Below, in pieces: positions 1-5,997 of a stretch of 8,923 nt of DNA. The position numbers and the translations under genes are program-made. The notes beneath the pieces were generated by a model, which made no database searches, was not told the origin of the DNA, and saw only the letters and a list, made by a program, of their open reading frames with translations. The stretch spans positions 1 to 8,923 of the forward strand of contig JBCCQN010000280.1 in assembly GCA_039024315.1 (NCBI GenBank), in the 5' to 3' direction. Source of the DNA: JBCAWW01 sp039024315 (lineage in GTDB: Bacteria > Bacteroidota > Bacteroidia > J057). Each line of letters opens with the position of its first letter. Position 1 is the first letter of the stretch.

Positions 1-622
1 CTATCTGTTTGGGATCGGTCAGGAGTTGATAGGGAAATTGATCGTTGTTTTGGCTTTCCTCCCAAAATATATTGCGCGTTAGCATATGTCCATCCTCAGG
101 GTAAATCCCTCGTAAGCTGTCTCTAGCATCTAGAAAAGCCGTTTTGATGTTCTGCCCTTTGCTCAGGGAACGATAAAATCGGATGGCAAACTGCCTCGCT
201 ACCTTGTCCTGGATAGGCCGTATGGTCGCGATAACGCAGGGGATTTGAGAACGATGAAAAAACTTGACTTGCTCCTTGGTTGCACAGCCATTGAGAAAAA
301 CGAGTTTGAGGCCTTTTCTGCGCCCAACAAAATCGGCCAAGCCTTTGGCAAAAGTGATCCGAGGCACATCATCCGTAGGGCTGGTTTCGAGTCCCTGACC
401 CCCAGCGTGGCCTCCATAATGAAAAATCTTGATCCCTTGCTCATAGTCTTGAAAAGCGTTTTCGATGATCTCTTTGGTCGCCGAAGGCTTGAGTTTGACC
501 AATGCGTGAGGATCAAGGATTTCTCCCAGTTCGGCCATCTCTCGATTGACCTCTTTGAGGTATCGGCCATGATGCTGAAGATCATTGGCAAAGGCCAGCA
601 ATATGACGGGTTTTCGCGTCAT
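1..622 (-). CDS. CHAT-domain caspase-fold protease (3' end beyond window)
   Basis: Reading leftward from the ATG at 622-620, the frame stays open for 207 codons to the window edge, so only the N-terminal part is seen. It begins MTRKPVILLAFAND. The catalytic pair of a CHAT (clan CD, caspase-like) peptidase is visible: HYGGHAGGQG with His72, and VFLNGCAT with Cys113, each preceded by a hydrophobic beta strand. The later RFYRSLSKGQNIKTAFLDA segment also fits the end of the CHAT fold (about residues 5-170). The start is certain: the ATG abuts the TAA stop of the AAA+ gene (TAAATG, no gap), so the two are translationally coupled. In similar Bacteroidota proteins an N-terminal CHAT of this kind is usually followed by a STAND-type NTPase or repeat domain; that part would lie outside the window. 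The substrate is unknown. A role as a cytosolic effector protease is inferred from the fold and the neighbours. Confidence 0.85.
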   Translation of the reverse strand, partial: MTRKPVILLAFANDLQHHGRYLKEVNREMAELGEILDPHALVKLKPSATKEIIENAFQDYEQGIKIFHYGGHAGGQGLETSPTDDVPRITFAKGLADFVGRRKGLKLVFLNGCATKEQVKFFHRSQIPCVIATIRPIQDKVARQFAIRFYRSLSKGQNIKTAFLDARDSLRGIYPEDGHMLTRNIFWEESQNNDQFPYQLLTDPKQI

Positions 623-1561
623 TTATCGCTGCAAGGACTCAATAATGCGTTCTCTGTCTTCTCGGTTTTTGGTCAGGACGGAGAGAGTGTTGGTGAGTTC
701 TTTTTCTATGGCCTCCTTTGCTTCTATTTCGTTTAGCTCCCTACTGAGATCAAACTCCTTGTGTTGGAGGATGTGAATCCAAGCCAACAACTCAGCGGTA
801 GCCGGTTTCTTGCGTAAGCCATGATTTTGGCGTATGCCCATAAAATACTTGATAGCATGATCGAGCATCTTGGCTTGGAAATCGGGGCTGATACTCAAGT
901 TTTGAGTGACAATTTCTGCAAGGCGTTCTGGTTGGGGAAAAGGGATGTGATAATAGACACAACGGCGCAAAAATGCATCAGGGAGATTTTTTTCTGAGTT
1001 GGAAGTCAAAATCAAAATCGGCCGCTGACCGCTTTCCGGCTCAAAGCGAAAATATCCCTGTGTATCAGGTTTTATACTTAATTTTTGCTCCTTGGCCCAA
1101 TCAGCACTTTCCTTGACGCCTGCTTCTTGTACTTTAAAAGCGAGTTGCGCAAACTCAAAAAGCACATCATTGGGAAAGTCGCGCGGGGCTTTATCAATTT
1201 CATCAATCAAAACGACTGAACGCTTATGAGGAGAATCTAGAATTGCCTGTCCTAAACATTCGAAAGAGATATAATGCATCGAATTGACCCCAGCTCCTTG
1301 TTGCTGCGAATCACGAAAATGTGTCAGCGCGTTGTATTTGTAAAATAGGTCGCGTGCTTTGGAAGTGGTTTTGGTATAAAACTCCTGTAGCGTACAATCC
1401 ATTTTCTTGGCTACATAGTGGGCCAGTTGGGTTTTGCCAGTACCGGGTTCACCCGTTATGAGCAGCGGCATACCCAAATCTAGGGCCACTTCTAGGGCAG
1501 CAGAAAGACCGGAATCAATGAGATATTTTTGAGGATTGTTAGGATCGAAGGCTTTAGGCAT
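623..1561 (-). CDS. MoxR-type AAA+ ATPase
   Basis: A 312-residue AAA+ ATPase of the MoxR/AAA_5 kind, close to the usual MoxR length. Walker A is GEPGTGKT at residues 37-44, Walker B is VVLIDEID at 116-123, sensor 1 is LTSNSEK around 185-191, and the arginine-finger region is FLRRC at 197-201. A sensor-2-like LRKKPATAELLAW follows at 249-261. There is no signal peptide or membrane segment, so it acts in the cytoplasm. MoxR proteins remodel partner proteins or work as ATP-driven switches, often with vWA-domain partners; no vWA gene is seen here. The C-terminal 40 residues are charged and helical. The ATG at 1561 is preceded by a good -7 box. It forms an operon with the CHAT protease and is divergent from the caspase-FGE gene. 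An ATP-dependent regulator or loader of the neighbouring proteases is the likely role, by inference only. Confidence 0.88.
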   Translation of the reverse strand: MPKAFDPNNPQKYLIDSGLSAALEVALDLGMPLLITGEPGTGKTQLAHYVAKKMDCTLQEFYTKTTSKARDLFYKYNALTHFRDSQQQGAGVNSMHYISFECLGQAILDSPHKRSVVLIDEIDKAPRDFPNDVLFEFAQLAFKVQEAGVKESADWAKEQKLSIKPDTQGYFRFEPESGQRPILILTSNSEKNLPDAFLRRCVYYHIPFPQPERLAEIVTQNLSISPDFQAKMLDHAIKYFMGIRQNHGLRKKPATAELLAWIHILQHKEFDLSRELNEIEAKEAIEKELTNTLSVLTKNREDRERIIESLQR

Positions 1562-1605
1562 GGCGGAAGTTATCGTTTTGCATGGCGCAAAGGGAAAGCA
1601 GCTAT

Positions 1606-1635
1606 CAAATATAGAAGAATTTCAACAAAGAGAAA
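1606..1635 (-). promoter_or_regulatory. Bacteroidota-type promoter for the AAA+/CHAT operon
   Basis: On the minus strand, TATATTTG (1613-1606) is a perfect match to the Bacteroidota -7 consensus TAnnTTTG. A partial -33 element TTTC (1635-1632) lies 18 bases upstream. Transcription would begin near 1599, giving a leader of about 38 bases before the ATG at 1561. The -33 match is imperfect. Confidence 0.5.
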
Positions 1636-1645
1636 TAGTCGATCA

Positions 1646-1676
1646 TTTGAAGGGTTTGGGCAAATCTCCTATATTG
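1646..1676 (+). promoter_or_regulatory. possible promoter for the caspase-FGE gene
   Basis: TTTG (1646-1649) lies 20 bases before TATATTG (1670-1676), a partial match to the Bacteroidota TTTG / TAnnTTTG promoter. It would leave a leader of only about 10 bases before the ATG at 1693, which weakens the call. It sits back to back with the divergent promoter of the AAA+ gene, so a regulator bound between 1614 and 1669 could affect both units. Confidence 0.25.
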
Positions 1677-1692
1677 AACTGACGATCTCGCT

Positions 1693-3357
1693 ATGGACCC
1701 CAGCCGTAATTTATTTTATTCTGACAGCCCTGAAAATGATATTCCCTTGCGGCGCAATCACTTTTTGGGGATAGGGATCAATACGTATCAAAAGCAGCCG
1801 CTCAACAATGCGGTCAAGGATGTAAAGGATATCGCGGCTTTATTACAGAAAGATTATCGTTTTGAAGAGGAGGATATCTACCTACTCTTGGATGAGGAGG
1901 CCAATCGTGCCAATATCATCGAGCAGTTGCGTGATTTGACGGGTACTTTAGGACCCAATGATAATCTACTACTCTACTATGCAGGCCATGGCACCTATGA
2001 CGAGGTCTTTCAGGAGGGGTTTTGGATTCCCGCTGGCGCGGAACGCTCTTCTCAATATCTGGCCAATAGCCTACTGATCAAGATCGTTCAAGCGATGCGA
2101 GCCCACCATATTTTGATGGTCGTAGATGCCTGCTTCGCCGGAACGGTTTTTTCTACGGCTCGCTCCGAGGTAAGTAAATATGATCGCGAGCCTTCTCGAT
2201 ATGTGATTTGCTCTGGAGCGAAAGAGATCGTTTCCGATGGCAAGGCTGGTACCAATAGCCCTTTTGCCAAGCGGATGCTTTCCTTTCTTGGAAAAGCGAA
2301 GGAAGAACATATTCTGGCCACAGATCTGGCCCAGCACGTCAAAAAAGGCTCGTTCAAACAAAAACCACTTGCCCAAGCCTTACACATTGATGGTCATGAA
2401 GACGGAGAGTTTGTCTTCTATCGGCGTGAGGATCCGCTGACCAAAGAAGAGAAGGCCTTTGCCCATGCGAAAGCGCTAGGCACCGAGCGTGCTTATGACG
2501 CCTTCTTAGAAGCGTTCCCCGCAGGGAAATATGTCGAGGAAGCCGAAAACCTGATGGAACTTGCGGGTGAACGCGAAATTTGGCAGAAAGCACAACGCAA
2601 GGGAACCATCACTGCTCTAAGGCGCTTTATCCGTTCGCATCCGAAAAGTCCCTTTTTGACTGAGGCGCAAGATTTATTAGCCGCCAAACGAGCCGAAGAG
2701 GCTAAAGAGTGGGAACCGGAGGTAAGCGTTCCACAACCGAAAGCAAAGGTGGTAGAGGCTAAACCCAAAAAGCCGAAATTGGATATCTCTTTACCTGAGA
2801 TGGTTTTGGTCGAAGGGAATGAGGAGATCGAGACCTTCGAAATTGGCAAGTATCCCCTTACTCAAGGGGAATGGAAAGCAGTGATGGGCGATAATCATTC
2901 TTCTTTCAAAGGCGATCCTCGCTTACCGGTTGAGAAGGTTTCTTGGCATGATGCCCAGGCCTTCATCAAAAAGCTCAACGCCCAATCAGACTTAAACTTC
3001 CGACTTCCCCGTGCAGCAGAATGGGAGTATGCCGCCAAGGGTGGCCGGCGTAGCCATGGCTACAACTTTGCGGGTAGTAATACGCTGAATGAGGTGGGTT
3101 GGAACAAGGATAATTCAAATCATAAGATCCATCCAGTTGGTGAGAAAGCCCCTAATGAGTTGGATATATACGATATGAGTGGCAATGTTTGGGAATGGTG
3201 TGAGGAAATTCATGAGATAGGGGCCAGCTTTCACTGGTTACGAGGAGGCCATTGGGGGAGTGATCCTGCAAGCTGCGTTGTCTCATTTCGTGGGGGCTAT
3301 AGTGAGGTAGGGGGGCGTTACTACGGCATAGGCTTTCGCCTTGCTAGGACTCTTTAG
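1693..3357 (+). CDS. caspase - TPR-like - FGE-sulfatase domain protein
   Basis: 554 residues, cytosolic, no signal peptide. The ATG at 1693 is the only start possible because an in-frame TGA lies at 1675-1677 with no GTG or TTG between. Residues ~22-245 form a peptidase C14/metacaspase domain: LGIGINTYQ strand, LLLYYAGHG with catalytic His99, and VVDACFAG with catalytic Cys147. Residues ~265-335 hold two helical repeats of the form A-x3-F(L/I)-x2-xP-x4-(Y/F)-x2-EA. A Lys/Pro-rich linker (~340-365) leads to an FGE-sulfatase domain (366-554) with KYPLTQGEW, PVEKVSWHDAQAF, FRLPRAAEWEYAA, DMSGNVWEWC, LRGGHW and a final GFRLARTL. The paired active-site cysteines of true formylglycine-generating enzymes and the EgtB iron-binding histidines are not evident, so this domain is probably a ligand-binding C-type-lectin-like fold. 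Inference: ligand sensing at the C-terminus is coupled to caspase activity. The tail may be a DGR variable region. Confidence 0.9.
   Translation: MDPSRNLFYSDSPENDIPLRRNHFLGIGINTYQKQPLNNAVKDVKDIAALLQKDYRFEEEDIYLLLDEEANRANIIEQLRDLTGTLGPNDNLLLYYAGHGTYDEVFQEGFWIPAGAERSSQYLANSLLIKIVQAMRAHHILMVVDACFAGTVFSTARSEVSKYDREPSRYVICSGAKEIVSDGKAGTNSPFAKRMLSFLGKAKEEHILATDLAQHVKKGSFKQKPLAQALHIDGHEDGEFVFYRREDPLTKEEKAFAHAKALGTERAYDAFLEAFPAGKYVEEAENLMELAGEREIWQKAQRKGTITALRRFIRSHPKSPFLTEAQDLLAAKRAEEAKEWEPEVSVPQPKAKVVEAKPKKPKLDISLPEMVLVEGNEEIETFEIGKYPLTQGEWKAVMGDNHSSFKGDPRLPVEKVSWHDAQAFIKKLNAQSDLNFRLPRAAEWEYAAKGGRRSHGYNFAGSNTLNEVGWNKDNSNHKIHPVGEKAPNELDIYDMSGNVWEWCEEIHEIGASFHWLRGGHWGSDPASCVVSFRGGYSEVGGRYYGIGFRLARTL
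3250..3354 (+). other. candidate DGR variable region at the 3' end of the FGE domain
   Basis: Codons 520-545 (3250-3327) of the caspase-FGE gene lie between an invariant LRGG and an invariant IGFRLARTL, where DGR target proteins carry their variable residues. In related FGE domains this stretch is rich in asparagine; here there is none. Instead His, Gly, Ser, Asp, Val, Phe and Tyr occur in codons such as CAT, GGG, AGT, GAT, TTT, TAT, TAC and GGC, all reachable from AAT/AAC/AAG by changing adenines only. Adenine falls to 12 of 78 bases and guanine is 31 of 78. Bases 3328-3354 would be the candidate constant end. No template repeat or reverse transcriptase is present in the window, so the call rests on position and composition. 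Confidence 0.4.
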
Positions 3358-3400
3358 TTTTTGCCCTCTGGCTTTTTTCCTTTTGGAGCCAAAGGCCAAT

Positions 3401-3419
3401 GGTCCTCCGCAGGCGGACC
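3401..3419. repeat. short GC palindrome in the convergent gap
   Basis: TCCG-CAGG-CGGA (3406-3417) is a perfect 4-bp stem; an alternative fold pairs GGTCC (3401-3405) with GGACC (3415-3419). It lies in the 144-base gap between the converging caspase-FGE and esterase genes. There is no T-run beside it, so it is not a standard intrinsic terminator. On the minus strand its core resembles the palindrome at 5209-5229 (TCCGC, loop, GCGGAGGA). Confidence 0.4.
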
Positions 3420-3501
3420 CACTTCGGAGATAGGAGAAATATAGTGTTCACGATCTTCCTCTAGATTTCTGGTTCTTGAATTACGTAAGTACAATCCTCC
3501 T

Positions 3502-5022
3502 TTACTCCATCCCTTCCAATCTCTCCTGCATCTGCTCCAAAATCGTACGCGGATTGTACTGCTGGCAATGCCCCTGCATAGGCGCAAACTCTATCTGAGC
3601 ATCAGACTTAGGATTGTCCAGTCCTTGCAAGACTTTTTCAAAGGCGCGCGTCGCAGGATTGAGGTAGAAGTTATCCATATCGCCCATCCAGATGTAGATT
3701 TTGCCACTAAGCTTTGGTCCTAGCTCGGCCCAGTTTTCTTGGGTATAGAGACTGAAATCATATTTCTGCCAATGCTCTGCGACTACAGGATCAATTTCTC
3801 CCGAAACGGGATCGAAAAGGGGCGCGGGTAGGCTATTTTCTCCTTTGGGACTGTACAAAGCGGTATGAGCGCTAAACTGGCCTCCAGAATTGAGATAGGT
3901 ATCGGAGGGACCGAGGATATTTTCGTATTGGATAAAGCTGCGCAAAGCCAATTGCGGCTCACCATCCGTCGTTCTGGCTACTGGACGCTCATAGCCAAAT
4001 TCGTTGGTATAAGCGTTTTTGTCTTTGTAGATGTTGATCAGTTGGTAGTGCGTGAAATCAATCGCATCAGGACTATAGGAAAAGCAGCCGTTGAAGACTT
4101 CGGGATAGTACAATTGGAGACCGAGAGAAACCCAACCACCAGTCGAACAACCATCTACAAAGCGAGTATCGGCCGTATTGGTGCCGCGATAAGTCGATTC
4201 GATATAGGGGATCAATTCATTGATCAGGGCGTAGCCATAGGGCCCACTATTGTCTGAATCCATCTGATAGCTATCGCCAAAAGGTCCTTCCCCGTCCAAA
4301 AACACGCTGATGATCTGAGGCGACTCATCAGACTCCCACCATTTCATAAATGCCTTATATGCATGCAAGCGATTGAGGCGAGTATAGCGACCCCCATAGC
4401 CAGCAACATTATAACGGATCGGATAGCTTTTACTGGTGTCATAGTTCGAAGGAAGGAGAATCCCCGCCTTGAGACGCATCTCTTTGCCCCACCAATTACT
4501 GAGCGTATCGCTTTTGAAATCCACCCACTTGATCAGTTCATGCTCTGCGAGTGCACGAGCGGGGATGATATTTTGTAGGCTGAGTTTGATGCGCTGATCC
4601 GCACTCAAATCTACTTTTTGTTTTTGGCTATAGATATTGCCCGGGGCATCAGTACGAGATTCGGACTGATCTTGGTCCCAAAGGACTTGGATATAGTACT
4701 GATCCGAGGGTATTGCTTCGAAACCCCAATCGTGGAGCTTTTGCCAGCCTTCGGAGGCTGAGATGTTTAGGCCTTGTGTAGGCTCAAAGTCAGTGATGTT
4801 TTTTGCAAAAATAAGGTTGCCGGGGCTAGGCCAAGTATTAAATCGCGGCTCTCCGCGCATGCTAGTGGTCAGAAAGACAAATAAGCGCCCTGACTGCTGG
4901 AAGTTCTCTTGGACGTCCTCGTCCACCTCTAGTTCAATGCTAAGACTGTGACGTTCTTGTGCCAGCATACTAAGGCTAAAAGACAAAATACAGGCTAGCA
5001 GAAGGTTGATTTTTTTTGACAT
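3502..5022 (-). CDS. secreted putative esterase (alpha/beta hydrolase, esterase-D-like)
   Basis: 506 residues with an N-terminal Sec signal: two lysines, a hydrophobic core, and likely cleavage after SMLA at residue 21, giving a periplasmic or exported protein. The C-terminal half (about 180-505) is a putative-esterase domain. The nucleophile is Ser293 in GCSTGG (GxSxG form), preceded by RFVDG. The catalytic His is probably His485 in MQGHCQQYN, with the acid Asp448 or Asp450 in MGDMDNF. VFLDGEGPFGDSY (240-252) is the usual oxyanion/strand segment. Residues 25-150 form an N-terminal beta-rich region that may be an immunoglobulin-like accessory domain. It is longer than simple esterase-D or enterochelin-esterase proteins because of this N-terminal part and an insert around 330-430. 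The substrate cannot be told. It is convergent with the caspase-FGE gene and seems to be its own transcription unit. Confidence 0.85.
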   Translation of the reverse strand: MSKKINLLLACILSFSLSMLAQERHSLSIELEVDEDVQENFQQSGRLFVFLTTSMRGEPRFNTWPSPGNLIFAKNITDFEPTQGLNISASEGWQKLHDWGFEAIPSDQYYIQVLWDQDQSESRTDAPGNIYSQKQKVDLSADQRIKLSLQNIIPARALAEHELIKWVDFKSDTLSNWWGKEMRLKAGILLPSNYDTSKSYPIRYNVAGYGGRYTRLNRLHAYKAFMKWWESDESPQIISVFLDGEGPFGDSYQMDSDNSGPYGYALINELIPYIESTYRGTNTADTRFVDGCSTGGWVSLGLQLYYPEVFNGCFSYSPDAIDFTHYQLINIYKDKNAYTNEFGYERPVARTTDGEPQLALRSFIQYENILGPSDTYLNSGGQFSAHTALYSPKGENSLPAPLFDPVSGEIDPVVAEHWQKYDFSLYTQENWAELGPKLSGKIYIWMGDMDNFYLNPATRAFEKVLQGLDNPKSDAQIEFAPMQGHCQQYNPRTILEQMQERLEGME

Positions 5023-5058
5023 GTTGGTAGCATTAGTAGCAATAATGACATCAGGGCT

Positions 5059-5066
5059 GAAATATA
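5059..5066 (-). promoter_or_regulatory. possible -7 element for the esterase gene
   Basis: Minus-strand TATATTTC (5066-5059) matches seven of eight positions of the Bacteroidota TAnnTTTG element, counting the two free ones. It would give a leader of about 30 bases before the ATG at 5022. No convincing -33 TTTG is found at the right distance. Confidence 0.3.
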
Positions 5067-5208
5067 GACATTCTGGGGAGATATCAGGGAGTTAAGCAAA
5101 TGAGACAATTATTATGTATTTAGACAACCGTATTCAGACCGAGAAACTAGGGTTATGTGGTCCATCAAGACCTTTCGCTCTGTATTGCATTCTTTCAACT
5201 TAAAGGTG

Positions 5209-5229
5209 GCGTTCCGCGCAGCGGAGGAA
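5209..5229. repeat. dispersed GC palindrome, copy A
   Basis: The hairpin has stem TCCGC (5213-5217), loop GCA (5218-5220) and stem GCGGA (5221-5225), preceded by GCGT and followed by GGAA. The 17 bases 5209-5225 align to the minus strand of 8090-8074 with three differences. Two of those are the two sides of one base pair, C-G here and T-A there, and the third is in the loop. This indicates a stem-loop family kept by structure. Confidence 0.5.
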
Positions 5230-5360
5230 GCAATAAAACATAGGGACTGTAGGTAGAGAGATACCCGATCCAATAGAGAATCCATGAGGAGACCTGCTTC
5301 TTTTTTATCAATTGGCAAAGCTGGCAATACTATCAGCAACTCAAGGATTAAAGCGGACAC

Positions 5361-5388
5361 AAAAAAAGACCGGACAAAGCCGGCCTTC
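5361..5388 (-). terminator. intrinsic terminator of the cold-shock gene
   Basis: On the minus strand GGCCGG (5385-5380), loop CTTTGT and CCGGTC (5373-5368) form a 6-bp stem with one G-T wobble. Seven T residues follow directly (5367-5361), and the A-rich bases on the upstream side can extend the stem into them. It lies 45 bases beyond the cold-shock stop codon and should end that transcript before the esterase gene. Confidence 0.85.
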
Positions 5389-5402
5389 TGAAATTATTTT
5401 TT

Positions 5403-5423
5403 ATTTCCTCCGGTGGAGGAAAT
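5403..5423. repeat. 9-bp perfect hairpin in the cold-shock 3' UTR
   Basis: ATTTCCTCC (5403-5411), loop GGT and GGAGGAAAT (5415-5423) form a perfect 9-bp stem. It starts 9 bases after the cold-shock stop codon, upstream of the true terminator. It is not followed by T residues on either strand. The GGAGGAA half resembles the other GC palindromes of the window. It could protect the mRNA 3' end or be a repeat copy. Confidence 0.55.
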
Positions 5424-5432
5424 TGGGATTGT

Positions 5433-5864
5433 CTATTGCAAACGTACCTCAAGCGCTACTGGCCCCTTAGGCCCACTCCCTACTTCAAAAAGGACTTTGT
5501 CGCCTTCCTTAATTGGATCGAGCGTATTGTTGATATGGGTAAAATAGCTATCACCATTGACCGCGTCAATAATAAATCCATAACCTTTGTCAGTGTTAAA
5601 AAACTTCACTGTACCTTGGCGCAAGTGATCAAACTCATCCATGTCTGATTTCTTAGGAATAGAAATCTCAATGTCTTCGGCTTTGATTTTACTTTTCCGC
5701 TTCGGATCAGGTGGGTTAGGCGTAAGGTTGCCAAATTCATCGACATACATGATGTCATTGCCTTTCTTGCCTTCGGCCTTGCGCTGTTCCTTGCGTTCTG
5801 CTTTTTCTTTTTTCTTCTTTTGACGTTTTTTTTCGCGATCTTTTTTGTTAAAGCTATCTGCCAT
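5433..5864 (-). CDS. cold-shock-domain protein with lysine-rich N-terminus
   Basis: 143 residues, cytosolic. The C-terminal ~60 residues (from RQGTVKFF at about 82) form a cold-shock domain that binds single-stranded RNA or DNA. RNP1 is KGYGFI, RNP2 is the DSYFTHI segment, and the final VALEVRL strand is typical. Residues 1-36 are an almost continuous run of Lys, Arg and Glu, probably disordered or helical and able to bind nucleic acid. A short conserved-looking linker contains YVDEFGNLTPNPPDP and then IEISIPKK. This N-terminal extension plus linker plus CSD is a layout I recognise from Bacteroidota, distinct from the ~70-residue CspA. A role as RNA chaperone is known for the family; the specific role here is not. 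The gene has its own promoter and terminator, so it is likely monocistronic. Confidence 0.92.
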   Translation of the reverse strand: MADSFNKKDREKKRQKKKKEKAERKEQRKAEGKKGNDIMYVDEFGNLTPNPPDPKRKSKIKAEDIEISIPKKSDMDEFDHLRQGTVKFFNTDKGYGFIIDAVNGDSYFTHINNTLDPIKEGDKVLFEVGSGPKGPVALEVRLQ

Positions 5865-5917
5865 AAAATCTGTATAAATTGGTATTTAAATGTGATGGTA
5901 CAATAATCGTACTCGTT

Positions 5918-5948
5918 TGAATATAATATAAGCTTTCTCAGCCACAAA
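5918..5948 (-). promoter_or_regulatory. promoter of the cold-shock gene
   Basis: On the minus strand TTTG (5948-5945) is followed after exactly 19 bases by TATATTCA (5925-5918), close to the Bacteroidota TTTG-N19-TAnnTTTG pattern. The transcript would start near 5911 with a leader of about 47 AT-rich bases. The -33 box lies in the loop of the stem-loop at 5932-5962. Confidence 0.45.
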
Positions 5949-5962
5949 TCGGCTACGAAAGC
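5932..5962 (-). terminator. stem-loop after the retropepsin-like gene, possible weak terminator
   Basis: GCTTTC (5932-5937) pairs with GAAAGC (5957-5962), and AGCC (5940-5943) with GGCT (5951-5954), around a 2x2 internal loop and a 7-base loop. On the minus strand it is followed by TTATATTATATTC. It sits 35 bases after the stop of the retropepsin-like gene. The T-tract is broken by A residues, so termination may be weak, and the element overlaps the cold-shock promoter. Confidence 0.35.
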
Positions 5963-5997
5963 AGGATTTGCCTACTACAATACTATTTAAATAGGTT

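Larger units (their letters stand above)
5023..5432. other. 410-base gene-free stretch
   Basis: It lies between the esterase start and the cold-shock gene stop. It holds the likely esterase promoter near its left end, a GC palindrome at 5209-5229, the cold-shock terminator at 5361-5388, and a second palindrome at 5403-5423. An 82-codon frame on the minus strand (5112-5360) crosses the first palindrome; it has no recognisable domain and starts within the terminator's T-tract flank, so I do not call it a gene. Nothing is recognised in 5070-5200 or 5230-5355. Confidence 0.6.

Noticed and set aside
199..776. Open frames on both strands in 199-776
   Set aside because: They overlap the CHAT and AAA+ genes in other frames and show no domain; the minus-strand CHAT frame carries the His and Cys motifs.
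2071..2849. Several minus-strand frames inside the caspase-FGE gene
   Set aside because: Shadows of a gene with clear catalytic motifs in the plus strand.
3359..3378. Possible terminator after the caspase-FGE gene (GCC-CTCT-GGC then six T)
   Set aside because: The stem is only three base pairs, too weak to call.
3354..3587. 77-codon minus-strand frame across the convergent gap
   Set aside because: It overlaps the esterase 3' end, crosses a palindrome and has no recognisable sequence.
4745..4760. Hairpin CAGCCT-TCGG-AGGCTG
   Set aside because: It lies inside the esterase coding region, where SASEGWQ explains the bases; it is not like the intergenic palindromes.
5112..5360. 82-codon minus-strand frame in the gene-free stretch
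   Set aside because: No domain, no promoter or ribosome site seen, and it is interrupted in meaning by the GC palindrome; its start lies just beyond the cold-shock terminator.
3358..5432. DGR template repeat or reverse transcriptase close to the candidate variable region
   Set aside because: No second copy of the constant end of the variable region and no reverse transcriptase motif was found anywhere in the window.
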